Assembly: GCA_963971425.1 (NCBI GenBank)
Contig: OZ020524.1
Coordinates: 806,001 to 870,000 of the forward strand
DNA: 64,000 nt
Source: Bryoerythrophyllum caledonicum
Taxonomy: Eukaryota > Streptophyta > Bryopsida > Pottiales > Pottiaceae
Reading direction: 5' to 3'
The position numbers were made by a program, and so were the translations under genes. The notes beneath the pieces were generated by a model. The model was not told the DNA's origin and searched no databases. It saw only the letters and a list, made by a program, of their open reading frames with translations. Of this stretch, positions 1 through 11,893 are shown in pieces; position 1 is the stretch's first letter; each line of letters starts with the position of its first letter.

Positions 1-377
1 TTGGTGTCAATTTTTTGCACTACACAAAGTTTGTAAACATTACCAACATGTTAATATGATGTTCTTTCCTTGTACAACAATTTTTAGAGATAGAGAAGGG
101 GTGTAGCGTATTCAAAACAAATGTGCATGGAGGAAAGGTTCCAGAATTGCAAATTCACGTTATATTGTTTTTTGAACTAAATATATTTTAGAATGATAAT
201 CTGAAGGTCAATGTAAAGGTTTAGACCACATCTTGTAGTAGAAAAAATAAAATGTAAGAATATGAAGATATCATAGGTTTATGTGGAAAAGAAGAAGTGT
301 TTTTGGTACCTTGTTCGATGAAGTGTGACAAAGTGTGAAAATGTTTGACTTAGATTATTATGCTATTTTCCACTTCA
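1..377 (+). repeat. Family A AT-rich repeat, fragment
   Basis: AT-rich sequence matching the internal part of the family A unit at 378-1322: the same run of landmarks occurs (TTGGTGTCAA, the AGAGGTAGA..GGGGTGTAGC block, TTTTTGGTACCTTG, TGTTTGACTT). The window starts inside this copy. No credible coding sequence. It abuts the next copy head to tail. Confidence 0.7.
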
Positions 378-1322
378 CCCCTAGGGTACCGTGATAGTTT
401 CACACGAAAAACACTTCAAAATAGTTGATTTCTAGTGCAATGAAAAAGAAGGAAACTAAAACTTTAATTACTAGTTTTGATCGTAGGATCTTAAATACAA
501 CTTATTCAGTAACGTACTCAAAAAAAAATTCAAAATCTTTAACCGCATGGGTTGAAAGATCTACATGTTTCAACTCAAACAAATGGTTCATTTTCTTCCT
601 TGCGTTCAGTGGATCACCAAACTTTGACTTCACTTGGTGTCAAATGTTTGCACTACACAAGGTCTGAATCCATTACCATTCTGTTAAGCGCAATGTTAGT
701 TCCCAACACACCAAATTTTAGAGGTAGAAGAGGGGTGTAGCATATTAAAAACAAATATGCAAGGAGTGGAGGTTAAAAAATAGCCAATTCGCGTTTGAAT
801 TTTTTGTGAGATTAATATGTTTTAGATTGATAATTCAAATGGTCAATAAGAATATTTACACTACATATTGTTGTCGAAAAAAAAGAAGTAAAAAATATGA
901 AAATCTCTAAGCTCTATGTAGAGAAGAAGAATTTTTTCTGGTACCTTGCCCAACAATGTGTGAAAATGTTTGACTTGGGTTTGTATGGTATTTTTCACTA
1001 AAGACAAGAACTTTTTTTTGACACTATGAAGGGAAAAAATATTACTTGCTAGTATAAAAAATTTCACATTCAATAGAGTGACCTAGCAAAAGTTATTGGA
1101 GGTGCCCGACGTGCCCGCTCTCCTTGTTTGATATTCAAAACCCAATAATTTTTTTCAGAGAATGTCGGATTTAGGAAAAAAATGGACTCACACAAAGCTT
1201 TAGCAATTTCCATTTACAGTAAAAATTTATAAGAGGAATGCTACAAATTGACACCATAGGAACTGCCCAAACCTTCAAGAGTCCAGGCCATGGACTGTTT
1301 AGTGTTGTGCCTTTAGAGGTTA
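378..1322 (+). repeat. Family A MITE-like element, near full length
   Basis: Non-coding AT-rich unit of about 0.95 kb. It begins near CACCCCTAGGG, followed by the conserved AAAAACACTTCAAAA block, and ends with ATTGACACCATAGGAACT and CCTTTAGAGGTTAA. The better preserved copies at 40828-41763 and 63063-63846 show that the two ends are inverted versions of TTTAACCCCTAAA, so this is probably a non-autonomous TIR element. Short frames inside it are not conserved between copies. Confidence 0.65.
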
Positions 1323-2459
1323 AACATGTTTTATTCAAAAATATATATAGGACGTCAACAAATGTTGAAATGGGATTTTTTCAAATTTATACGATACATC
1401 ATATAAAATATGAACTGCAAAGACGTTTTGATATTGTCAAAGAAGTTATAAATATTAATCCATAACAAAGCAAAGTCCCAAGGTGGGCTTCTGTAAATCT
1501 AGGTCACAATTTTAGAAAGTGGATTTTAAATTTGAAGTCTTCAAATTATGTGTGAAGATGCGAGTAGGTATGACGTACGTGGGAATGTAATTGTTTTTGA
1601 ATCCTATGGGAGCTTTAGGACAGAAGTTACGCCGAACCAATTTTTTTTTGGAAGAAGGCAATTTAAAGGTGTTGAACCAAAATGTGAGATTTATTACGCA
1701 ACTCAATAACATATTACTATTTGAAATGCTCAAAAAATAGAATGTTTCATAGCGTAAAAAGTGCAATCCAAGAAGAGTCATGTTTGTTGGGCACAATGCA
1801 AAAACACTTATAAACAATTCATTTGTTTCCATAGAAAAAGTGGAGATTTTGATTTTATTCTCATTTTATTTGTTTATACAACAAAAAGAAATCAAAGAAT
1901 TTGTTTTCACCGTTTGGATTTGCAGAATGTAAGAAAATGAATTTGTAAAATATTACAATAGTTTTGGTTATTTCTTGAATCACCACACCTTTCACAATCT
2001 TTTTGGAAATGAAGAAATCCCTAATTACTACAACGGGATCCACCCCGTTTAATTTTAGACACTCTTTCATCTTTATAGTTTTTATTTTAATTTTAAATGA
2101 GAAATGACACAAAATAGGAGGGTATTGCTCCACAAATGGGTGCCCACTTGAGGAGCCCACTCATCTTCAATGCAAGGACTAGATATATTTTCCAAGTCCA
2201 AGGCCTACTAATTGTGCATAAAACCTTCATCACCCAATATACATGAATTTTTTGGATTGATGGTTTGAATGTTAGTACCACACAAAGTTAGAAATGGGGA
2301 CTCCGAGCACCTTCAAGATTTTGGTAGATGTCTCTAATGACATTGAGATTTTCCATACATGGAGAGAATAATACATTTTTCGATGATGTCAATCTCCTTC
2401 TTGTCTTTAGTGTAATTTTTTTTATACATTTTAATACATTTCAAGCAAGCCGGGAAAAA
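1323..2459. other. AT-rich intergenic DNA, no gene seen
   Basis: I see no coding potential, RNA gene or clear repeat boundary here. Short frames are AT-driven and lack recognisable motifs. Confidence 0.5.
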
Positions 2460-3019
2460 AACTTCATCTTTTTAACATAAAACCTAGAGATCTTCATATT
2501 TTTCACTTTTCATTTTTTCTACAACAATATGTGGTATAAACATTCTAATTGACTGTTTAAATTATCATTCTAAAACACAATAAGTTCTCAAAAAATATAA
2601 TTCACTTTCTAACAATTTAAGAACCTCCACTCCTTGCACACCTATTTTGAATATGCTACACCCCTTCTCTACCTCGCAAAATTGATGTGCACGGTACTAA
2701 CATCATGCTCAACACAATGGTAAAAGATTTAGACCTTCTGTAGTACAACAATTTAATACCAAGTGAAGTCAAAATCTTCTGATAATTCCAGGCAAGGAAG
2801 AAAATGAACAATTTTCTTGACTTTTAACAGTGTAATCCTTCAATCCGTGCGGTCAAAGTGAATAAAACTTTGTGAATATGTTACTTAGTAAGTATTTATA
2901 CAGATCCTACGGTCAAAAGAAACAATATAAGGTTTTGTTTCCTTCCGTCCTCATTGCACTAGAATTAACAATTTTGAAATGTTTTTGGTGTGAAATTGTC
3001 ACAAGGTTTGTGGGGTTAA
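2460..3019 (-). repeat. Family A repeat, reverse orientation, truncated
   Basis: Reverse complement of the family A body: GAACCTCCACTCCTTGCA, ATGCTACACCCCTTCTCTAC, AAGTGAAGTCAAA and GGAAGAAAATGAAC are recognisable, and the start-side end lies at GTGGGGTTAAAG (about 3010-3020). The other end is missing near 2460. Confidence 0.65.
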
Positions 3020-3090
3020 AGAAATAAATTGAATAGAATAGAAATACACCCTTGCATAAAAATAACCAAAATGAAAGAAATATATACATG

Positions 3091-3117
3091 CACACACACA
3101 CACACATATATATATAT
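3091..3117. repeat. (CA)n(TA)n microsatellite
   Basis: Simple dinucleotide run CACACA... passing into TATATA.... A second TA run lies at about 3257-3271. The rest of 3020-3537 holds no gene that I can see. Confidence 0.9.
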
Positions 3118-3537
3118 TAGGTTACTACCTAATATCAAGAGTCATGAAGAGTGCATCACCGTGCCTCACCCTTCACATCAAGAGGTCGAAATCAAGAAAG
3201 AGAGGTCACATGGCCGAGAGCGGCGTACGGACAGACTGACGCCTTTTATATAGGTAGGTATATATATATATTAATCTACCATCCAAATTTAAAAAACATG
3301 TTATACGTTTTGAACTAGTACTAAACTTGTAGTTATTACTTATACTTTTACAATACTCTTTGCAATCTACTCGTGCTATAGTAAATCCAACCTCTACATG
3401 CTACTAATAATAGGCGGTCCAAAAATGCTCGCATGGCGTGGGCCAGTTCCATGTGTCGCTGAAGCGTATGATGATATGTGATAGTCATCCAAAGTTCTCT
3501 CCCAGTGGAATCCAATCTACCCATGTATAAGTGAAAG

Positions 3538-4192
3538 CTATATGCAAATTCTTGATTTCTGAAGATTACAGAATTTCCACCCTCCTACTGCAGTCTCTCG
3601 TACTCTGAAGACTTGGTCCTGCCATTGATCCGTTGAGCTATTTGAGCCGTGGCATTCTCCTCTGAAGCCTTTAAGTTTTTTCGGAATCATTTGAACATCA
3701 GCATTGTGTCTGTATAAGTATGCAACTCTAGTATCCACCTACCACCTTTTCTGCAGAGCCTAAGCCATTGTCCCCGCATCGGTGAACGTGTATAGTGACT
3801 GCATAAATTTGCTTGACGCAGTTGTCATGCCCCAATCACATACTCCAATATACACTAGCGATTCATCATCTCGAAATTAGAGGAGGATACTGTCCGGAGA
3901 TAAATCGTTGTGAAGGTGGCCGCTCTAGTGTACTTCGTTCATGATGTGCAATAATGTCCATGCAAGTTCAGTCCGTTTCTTGCGAAATCGTACGAGTTGA
4001 TGAGCACAAATAATCTCATCCTCTAGGTAATTCCCATATGATAGATGTATATGTACGTCATCACCGTACTGGTAATCAGGATTGAGCATCTCTCGTATCG
4101 TCCCCCCATTGCACCAATACGCATATCCTTTGTATTTGGATGGATGGATAGATGGCTGCAAATTGTATGACGCCCGCGTCTGGAATTCTCAT
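3538..4192 (-). pseudogene. Protein kinase-like pseudogene fragment
   Basis: Read on the minus strand, this is one frame broken by in-frame stops at 3927-3925 (TAG), 3879-3877 (TAA), 3762-3760 (TAG) and 3741-3739 (TAG), plus a one-base shift near 4162. Between the first two stops lies HNDLSPDSILL, which matches a kinase catalytic loop (HxDLxxxNILL). It is followed after about 14 residues by VCDWGM in the place of the DFG motif. Upstream, LVRFRKKRTELAWTLLHIMN would be the helix before the loop. The N-lobe with the glycine loop and lysine is absent, so this is a C-lobe remnant. I cannot say whether it came from a host kinase or from a kinase-like gene spread by transposons. Confidence 0.6.
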
Positions 4193-4633
4193 TGCCATCG
4201 ATTCGTTCTAGTGTTTCATTTTGGCTTGGCCCGGCTTGGTTTGCGCTTGGTTGGATAGTTTTTATCGTACCCCAAATTTTAAAATTTTTGTAATTAGTTA
4301 CTTAGGAAGGGTATCACCGTATCACCTTATAAAGTTTAGAGGTAAGTAGCCTCCTAGTAGTGACTCTTAGGAAGAATTAGAATAGGAAAGAAATAGGACC
4401 CTGGGAAAATGCTAAAGTAGACAAGTAGTGGTTTAACACCAAGTACTAACACCCTAGCCTAGAGGGTAATTGAAAGGCTTGGAGGAGGAGGCTCGGCCGT
4501 GTAAAGCTTGCAAGGCCACGGGGATTGGGAGACCTCATCCCAAGGAGGCCCTACCGGCATCGGGAAGGAAGGTCCACCGGCACCGGCAAGGAATCCCCAC
4601 TGGCAACGGCAAGGAAGCTCACCTAGGCCCTAG

Positions 4634-4640
4634 TATAAAG
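4634..4640 (+). promoter_or_regulatory. Possible TATA box of gag-like element
   Basis: TATAAAG in a GC-rich context just after the sequence changes from AT-rich to GC-rich, and followed by GAGCCGGGC. This resembles the TATA/R region of a plant LTR, but I could not match a second LTR copy. Confidence 0.3.
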
Positions 4641-4856
4641 AGCCGGGCATTGGAGAGCTCCACATCACACAACAAGACGGCTAAAAGTAGCTCCGAGCTG
4701 GATAGGTCTGAGCTGGAGAAGAGCTGGATAGGTCCGAGCTGGAGAATAGCTTGGTAGGTCCGAGCTGGGAGGGAGCCACCGAGCCGAGTATACTGCACTG
4801 CCCCCTCACGCTCGCAGCCAACAGTCGAGCGGGAGAACGTATCGTCACCAACAGCA

Positions 4857-5560
4857 GGTCCGAGCACGAAGCTGGTGGTGAGTCCGAGCACGAGCTGTGC
4901 AGGTCTGAGCAAGGCTGGTGGCGATCCCGAGCACGAGCTGTGCAGGTCCGAGCACGAAGCTGGTGGCGATCCCAAGCACGAGCTGTGCAGGTCCGAGCAC
5001 GAGCTATGCAGGTCCAAGCACGAGCTGTGTAAGTCCGAGCACGAGCTGTGTAGGTCCGAGCACGAGCTGTGTAGGTCCGAGCACGAGCTGTGTAAGTCCG
5101 AGCACAAGCTGTGCAGGTCCGAGCACGAAGCTGTGTAGGTCCAAGCACGAAGCTGTGTAGGTCCAAGCTGTGTAGGTGGCAAGCCGAGCGCGAGACCACG
5201 AGCTGTGTAGGTCCAAGCACGAAGCTGGTGGCAATCCCAAGCACAAGCTGTGCAGGTCCGAGTACGAAGCTGGTTGCAGGTCCGAGCTCGAGACCAAATC
5301 ATCAGCCGACAATCGAGCAAGGGAACGTATCAACAGCCAAGCCGAGCCCAAGCACGAGCTGTGTAGGTTCGAGCACGAAGCTGGTGGCAAGCCGGAGCAC
5401 GAGACCACGAGGTGTTGCAGGTCCGAGCACGAAGCTGGTGTCAAGCCCGAGCACGAGATCACGAAGTCGGTGTCAAGCCCGAGCACGAGATCACGAGGCG
5501 GGTGGCAGGTCCGAGCTCGAGGACGTATCTCCCACGACAACCAAGCACGAGCACGAACTC
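4857..5560 (+). repeat. 21-bp minisatellite (GAGCACGA type)
   Basis: Tandem, partly degenerate copies of a 21-bp unit containing AGGTCCGAGCACGAGCTGTG. The array is most regular at 4975-5165, with longer variants (GAAGCTGGTGG) on both sides. Because 21 is divisible by three, every frame is open as a heptapeptide repeat, so the several long frames here are not evidence of protein. It lies just upstream of the gag-like ORF start at 5736. Confidence 0.9.
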
Positions 5561-5735
5561 TGTTCTAGGTCCGAGCCTGGTGCAGAACCAAGCCAGGGAT
5601 CGTATCACCACCGACGACAAGAATGGTGCGGGGAATCCAAAGGTAAGTGAGGTCCAGGCTGAGAGTACCTCTTTCTACCGAGGAGTACGACCTTGGGCAA
5701 GAGAAAAGAAGACCGAGAGAGGAGGTCTTGACAAA

Positions 5736-8492
5736 ATGACCTCCATCACCAAGGAGGTCTCTCCCACAATCCCCAGAAACCTGCTCGAGCTCACTGAATT
5801 GAAGGAAGACCTCCTTCGAATGGGTTGCCTCTCGCTCCTAGACTTCTCCTGGAGTTTTTGTGTAGACTCCACGGTGTAGGAGCTACGACAAGATCCGCTA
5901 TCGGAGCCCGAGGAGAGTAGCATCCGAGCTTGCCCAGATCGTTGGACCATGGAAAGATGGCAGGAGGTGTACGGATTCCCGCAACGGGGGGCGGGCTTCA
6001 CGAGTTTGAAGGAGGAGTACGCCAAGGGGCTCTTTGGTACCAAGGATGCCAAGAATGGCTATGCATTGCAAGATTGCCAAGATCCTCGGGTGAAGAGGGT
6101 TTTCACTTTCCTCGTGCCAATCTTGTACCCGGAGAAACCTACTCAAGTCACGATCACTCTGGCTAACACCCTCTATGGTGCCTATCTGGGACAACGGATG
6201 GTGAATTGGGCGTTTATCATGAAGGAGGTAGTGATGAGGTTGATGAAGAGTGTTGTAGTTATCGTTTTTGGTCGGATTGGAAATAAACCCAAAGCACCAA
6301 ATCAGTATAGGTGGATTCGTTCGCGGGGAAAGACTGTTTATATGAATGCCACTATGTTATTGTCACGATTGATTACACGCTTGCTTCCTAACTTCTCTTA
6401 ACAATTATTATCATTCAATTACTCTCTTGCATCACTCTAAACCTAATTATTCTCCAATTCTCTTTCCTTCATGATCTCATAATCATGTCAATTTCTATTT
6501 TCTTCACTGTAATCACAGTACAATATACTCAATAATACGTGATTATATCCCGTAATCACTTTCAATAACCAATTCTTTCATAGAGATTACAATCTCTTCA
6601 CATTCACAATTCCATTCTCTAACTGTTCTATCTTCACAATTCTCGTATAATACTCATAAACTTCACTTCCACTCACACAGTCACATTTTCTTAACTCAAA
6701 TTCCATTAATACTTCATCTAATTACAATCCTACAAAAGAAAATAACAAAATCAAAAGAAACAAAGAGGTAGCACCAAGCTTCCCTCGGCTTACGACTATC
6801 ACAGTCTGGCCTCGAATCCATCTTCCACAAAGTCTTTATCCAAAAACTGAACCTAACTTCCAGATTCCAAACGTCACATTTGCTTCTTAACCAACTTTTC
6901 ACGTAACTTCCCCATCTTACTACTAAACTACAAAACTAACTTGCTAACTTACGAAACTAACCAATTCTAATCCGCATGTGAACACAAAAACTAATTACAC
7001 ATTCTACAAGTGTCAATAGCACGAGGCGCTCCCCCATTTGCCCATACCTCATCCACCTCTATCACCACTTCAAGGAAACCACTCCGGAGGAGGCTATGGC
7101 GTACAGCACACAGCTGATGATGAAGAAGTTTGAAGGGACGGAATCGGAGCCTGAGCCCGGACCAGAAGGAGGGAGTAGCTCGTCGCAATCAGAGGAAGAA
7201 GCCCTTCTACCTCCCAAGCGCCAACGACCGAGATAGGGAGGAGCACCTTCACCCGGACTAGAGCTGCTGCACGGGCAGCTGCTACGGGATTAGCACAACT
7301 CGGGGGGAAGACTTACCGTGCCTCCGAGTTGGTAGAGGCTCTTCGGGTGTATGTGGACGATGTAGACAAGACCTTGGGCCAGTTGGGCAGCGTGCTCGGC
7401 AATACCTCTTACCAAGGATTAGTCGCGGCGGCCAAGGAGAAGATAGGAGGAGCCGGTGACCTCCGCCATATGGAACAAAAGGTGAACCGACTCACTTTGG
7501 ACATGACCAAGATGAAGAGCCGGGCCTTGGAGGCAGAGCGGAGTTGGAAGGAGGCCCTTCTCCAAGCCAATACATCGACCTCGGCGTTGCAACAGGTGGA
7601 GGAGGCGTTGCACGTTCCGGCGGAGGTAGTGATGAAAGCAAAGATGTTTGATGCGAGGTTGGAGAGGGATGGCCACATTTCGAGCAAAAAGGTAATTGCT
7701 TTCATGATGGAACAAACCGTGAAGATCGAAGCGGCGTATGCTAACATGAGGTTGTTGGTAAGCAACCTCACCCATATCCTACCAAAGTTCCTAGAGGATT
7801 CGGAGGGTTCGGACACGGAGGGCGACTCGGGTTCCGATGCGGATTCGGAGAAGCAGGACTAGGGTGACCAAGGACTTCCGTCGGGCAAGGGAGTGATTGA
7901 CCTCGCTAGCCCTGTCCCCCCTTCTCGAATTCCCTTTGTGGATGTTATCATTTGTCCTTCCCCTTCAAATCTCACTACACAGGTGCAAAGTGGAAGGAAG
8001 GATAACTTGGGTGCTATGATGGAGCCTCCGCGCACGACCCTCATTCATCAGTTTTCCCTTGGACACCCCGTTCGTACCACACCGACTATTGCTCCTTCAC
8101 TAGGTATGTCTCCGTTTGGGAAGAGCACGAGTGAGAGTTTGGCCTACTTACACCTTCCAATACGGGCTGAGGTTAAGTTGGGACACACCTCCGTACCGGA
8201 GACCTTCGTGGGGACCCCGGGCCTCGTACCGACCCTTCCGGCCCGGTCCGAGCCTCATCGAAGCACAACTTCCGTGCTATTCACTCCGGGTGGTCATGAT
8301 GTCTCCTTGACTTCGATGGAGGCCCTACCTCGGTCCTCCATGGCTGGATCGGCACCATCTTTATCTGCCAATCTGCTTTCACCTCTTGTGACACTCGCAA
8401 AGGTTGCGGCGAATCCGACTTTGAGCAAGAGCGCGAAGAAGCGGAAGAGGAGGGAAGAAAAGAGAAGACTTGAGGAGTTGACCCAAAAGTAG
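5736..8492 (+). pseudogene. Gag-like retroelement ORF, broken
   Basis: ATG at 5736 (MTSITKEVSP) opens a frame with a TAG at 5877-5879. It then continues through a conserved-looking core: ERWQEVYGF, GYALQDCQDPRVKRVFTFL and LYPEKPTQVTITLANTLYG. At 6253 the frame is cut by a solo LTR, and across the LTR it resumes in phase at 7014 with ICPYLIHLYHHFK. It runs on to an acidic and basic tail (PPKRQRPR), shifts frame near 7236, continues as a helical coiled-coil-like segment (7329-7860), passes an in-frame TAG at 7860-7862, and ends in a Pro/Ser-rich region closing with KKRKRREEKRRLEEL. The minus-strand relic at 29977-31510 is a distant relative. I infer a capsid/gag-type protein from the context; no zinc knuckle, protease or polymerase is present, so the element was probably non-autonomous. 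Confidence 0.55.
6254..7008. mobile_element. Solo LTR with 5-bp target duplication
   Basis: A 755-bp AT-rich segment beginning TGTAG and ending CTACA (TG..CA type). It is flanked by the direct repeat AGTGT at 6249-6253 and 7009-7013. Deleting the segment plus one AGTGT rejoins the surrounding ORF in phase, which supports both boundaries. A perfect duplication suggests a fairly recent event compared with the decay around it. No internal retroelement genes remain, so it is the usual product of LTR-LTR recombination. Confidence 0.9.
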
Positions 8493-8888
8493 GGTCAAAA
8501 TCATTAGTTGGTAGGTCACTGTTCATTCGCGGACTAGGCCCCACGTTGACTTAGGATTTTGACTTGGTTTTGCCTTGGGTTTTGTGAAATAAGTGACCTC
8601 TGACGGTGCACGTCGTGTGGAGTGGCAGCCACCGCCGCCAAGAGTAGTTAATGTCACCGTTAGAAGGTACCGTTGAGTTTGGACTCTTGTGAGAGTCCTT
8701 GGCAATATAAGAGAGGAGTCTCGTGGCCTCTCTCTTCACTGCTTGATGTGTGTATTTGCTTTCAGTTTAATTCTAAACCTATGCTCTCAGAAGACCTTCG
8801 ATGGTTGGAGAGCTCGGATTGCATACATGATTGTGAGTGCCATTTCAAGTAGTCCACTCCTCAAGTCTATACTAATTGTCTAATCACT

Positions 8889-9045
8889 GTTTCTTTGTTC
8901 CATCAAGTAGATTAGTCCGGGTGGGTGGGAATAACAGGTGAGGTGAGAAGATAGCTAGTAGGGGCGTGACTCCAACTCTAACCGTTACAGTCGTTTCCTT
9001 GTTCCATCAAGTAGATTAGTTGGGTGGATGGGAATAACAGGTGAG
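8889..9045 (+). repeat. Direct repeat, about 55-bp units
   Basis: Two copies containing TTCCATCAAGTAGATTAGT and GGGAATAACAGGTGAG, at about 8889-8943 and 8992-9045 (period about 103 bp). They lie in the non-coding 3' part of the gag-like element, after a TATA-like AATATAAGAG at about 8703. Confidence 0.8.
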
Positions 9046-9533
9046 ATTGTACGTGTCTAGGGAAGGACGAGGGGGGAGTGACGGATGTATAAGGGTCCTA
9101 GCGAGTCTTGAGTGACCTTCCGGCGTACCGGTTGGTGTCGGTTGTGAAGACTCGTATCATTCCCTGAATATCCTACCTCCAGCCGCATCGGATGTGGAGG
9201 GAGACTCAGAGGAGGACGGATAGTAGGCGGGTAGGCCCCTTGCTCACTTACATTACGCCGCTCGTAGCCTCGGAAACACGGGTCTAACACTCCTTCGGGG
9301 GGATCTCAGTGACACCATAACCATCCAAGTGAGTGAGTAGAGTTAGAAGGAGAGAATGGGAGGTAGAATAGCTGTTACTTGTATCCAAGGCTAAAATCTC
9401 TGTGAGTCTACGGACTACCGTCCGTGGTGATATAATCTCTATCTGGGTACTCGTGTACTCCGGATGTCTATAGTGTGCATAGTTGTAAAGATAATCCCCC
9501 CCTCTCTTGACCGGGGCTAAGTTGAAGTAGGCT

Positions 9534-9763
9534 CCTACCCGAAGGTCCCTACCTCGGAGCGAAGTGGCTCCTACACGAAGGTCCCTACCTCCGAGCGAAG
9601 TAGGCTCCTACACGAAGGTCCCTACCTCCGAGTGAAGTAGGCTCCTACCCGAAGGTCCCTACCTTCCGAACGAAGTAGGCTCCTACCGAAAGGTCCCTAT
9701 CTCCAAGCAAAGTAGGCTCCTATCCGAAGGTCCCTATCTCTGAGCGAAGTAGGCTCCTACCCG
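9534..9763 (+). repeat. 37-bp tandem repeat array with palindromic core
   Basis: Six and a half units of about 37 bp. Each has GAAGTAGGCTCCTAC, where GTAGG-CT-CCTAC is an inverted repeat, followed by CGAAGGTCCCTACCTC. It sits near the 3' end of the gag-like element. The remaining DNA at 9046-9533 and 9764-10175 holds no gene that I can support. Confidence 0.9.
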
Positions 9764-10175
9764 GGGGAAAGCACTCGTACGGAGAGCGGGTTGGTGTATG
9801 TAGATAACGCTCAGGCGTTGTAATCTAACCCTTTTCATTTATTTCCTTTGATGTATTTATTGTGGTAGAGGTAACATTGTGTATATCTAGGCTAGTTGTT
9901 AGTCGTTGTAGTTCTCGGTGATTCTCTGTAGGAACGATTACCTTAAGGATATCTTTGTGTTAAGATGTGAATAGTTTCCAACACGTACTACGACAGTTTT
10001 GCAGCAAACTTTCAAAATGATTTAATGCCAAGAGCTCCTTCAATCCGAACTTTCGAATCGTGGCATATCCACCTCTCTTGATCGTGGTGTCCACTTGAAT
10101 GAGTCTCGCCGTTGCAGGAATTGCAATCAGATGGGCCATTTGATCTTGTTCCCCCCGTCTTCCTTTCTCAGAGTT

Positions 10176-10634
10176 TTACGAACCCACAGATCCACGCCGG
10201 TTCTGGTTTTTTGCAAACGCCTTCATTTGAGCGACAATTATATCCGCCTTCAAATCCTTCCCATTAAAAGCTTTGTCACTTCCTCGACGATCTCTATTGT
10301 ATTTTGCCAGCAGGTTCTTCAAATTCCATGGAGCATCGTGCATCCTACGGTCCAGAAACTTCGATTACCCTCGCTTGTTCGTCTCCGCGTACCATACCGG
10401 AGCATGCAACACAACCATCTTGTATTGGGTCAGCTCCACCTTGAATTTGTTAGGGCCCTTGTCACAATATCTCTCGTACTAGCTCTCCAAAGCTCGTATG
10501 GTATTTTCCTCATAGAATTGTACAATCAATTCCATGAAGAAATCCTTGCACTCTTGAGATGGGATGTCTTGAATTGGGTGCAAATTCGGCGCACCAAAGT
10601 CCGCCACCTTCGATTTCTTCTTGTCCCTAGGCAT
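10176..10634 (-). pseudogene. Unidentified broken ORF (MPRDKKKSK...)
   Basis: A 152-codon minus-strand frame from ATG at 10634 to TAA at 10178-10176, with in-frame stops at 10481-10479 (TAG) and 10367-10365 (TAA). It starts with a basic MPRDKKKSK and contains HPIQDIPSQECKDFFMELIV, ERYCDKGPNKFKVEL and MHDAPWNLKNLLAKYN, and ends in a basic NQNRRGS. The composition is protein-like and the frame holds across both stops. I do not recognise the family; an accessory protein of a DNA transposon (a Myb/SANT-like DNA-binding protein) is one possibility, without direct support. Confidence 0.35.
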
Positions 10635-11893
10635 CTTTGTTTGGAATTGAATTTGAGCTTGAAAGTTAAACTCTAAAAAACTTTTTAAAAAACTTTGTAG
10701 AGTCCGACGAAATACAAAGTTTTTAAAAAAACATTGTAAAATTCGACAAAATCTCCCCTCCAAATAAATCACTTTTCAACTCTAAAAAATGAAGAACGAA
10801 TGGATGGATTTTGCCAACCAAAGTCACTCCGCATCCACTCAATGTATGTGAGGGGTAGAAGAAAAGTGAGGAAAACGGAGGAGAGGACGGGCTTTTATAG
10901 GCGCTGATCGGCTTCTTAGTCGTCCACCGATCAGACGGTTGCGTGCACCGTGATTGCCTGATCGGACAGCCGTGAAGCCTTCGACCCTAAACCGACAGCC
11001 ATGATTGATCCACTTCAATTCACTATAATTTTTTTTACACCCTCGTTTTTATTGTATGTCCGCGGTAAACGTTTATAACCGTCAGACTGGACGTCTGAAG
11101 GTTGCCATCAACCGGACGTCTTTTTGGAGGCTCTGACCCTTCAGGACGTTAAAGTGGTAACTCAGGTGTAGGAGTATTCAACCTAAAGTATATATGTTTT
11201 GGATTGTATGTGGCACCTGTTGTGCAGGAACCATTTGCGAAACGTTTCCGCCTCTGCATTCTCTTAGAAAATATCGTTAGAAACAAATGGTCTCCTTCCA
11301 ATCCTATCCGCTGCCACTTGCTGCTTAAATCAAATATTGACGAGGTGCGTAGGCGGGGTTTGCAGTGTCTTCTGGAGAGTCCATTAATGCAAGAGAATCG
11401 GACAACATGGACTTGTAATAGTCAAAGGGCTTTATTGAAGAGGCGTATAGAGACTTATGGTGGAACTCCCTAGACAATTTTATTATTTATAGGTTGGTTG
11501 TGTTTTGCCTCGGAATAAAATGAATGATGTGCGTGATTTTAATTCATGAAGTTTAAAATAAGCATGGATTAATGGAATATGCTTCTATAATCGTGACCAA
11601 TTTTTTGGACGTTTGGCAAATTTGGTCCCTCTATAGAATGAAATATGTTAATCTCGATACATTGACTTTATGCTTTGCACCTACAAATGTTTAGACTCTA
11701 AATCTATTGATATTTCAAAGTCTTATATCTTCAAAGTCATGGAATCTCCCAATATAACGGATATGGTGATAAATGTGCAACAAGCCAGTATGATTCTTTA
11801 TAGTCATACTATTTTTTATTCTATGTCAACTATAGAAAACAAGACTAAGATGACTAAACACCTTTACAACTCAATGATACAACTCATAAGCAC
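10635..11893. other. Intergenic DNA, no gene seen
   Basis: Mixed composition. 10860-11160 is richer in GC and contains short inverted phrases (CCGATCAG, GACGTC), but no coding frame or bounded repeat could be supported. Confidence 0.4.

Noticed and set aside
4619..5650. Several long overlapping frames on both strands, up to 233 codons
   Set aside because: They are heptapeptide repeats forced by the 21-bp minisatellite, open in nearly all frames.
9046..9533. Right-hand LTR matching 4440-4860
   Set aside because: No sequence match between the two ends of the gag-like element could be found by eye.
10095..10160. CCHC zinc knuckle (CRNCNQMGH) on the plus strand
   Set aside because: The fourth metal ligand is missing and the neighbouring frame is not gag-like; the minus strand next to it carries a better frame.
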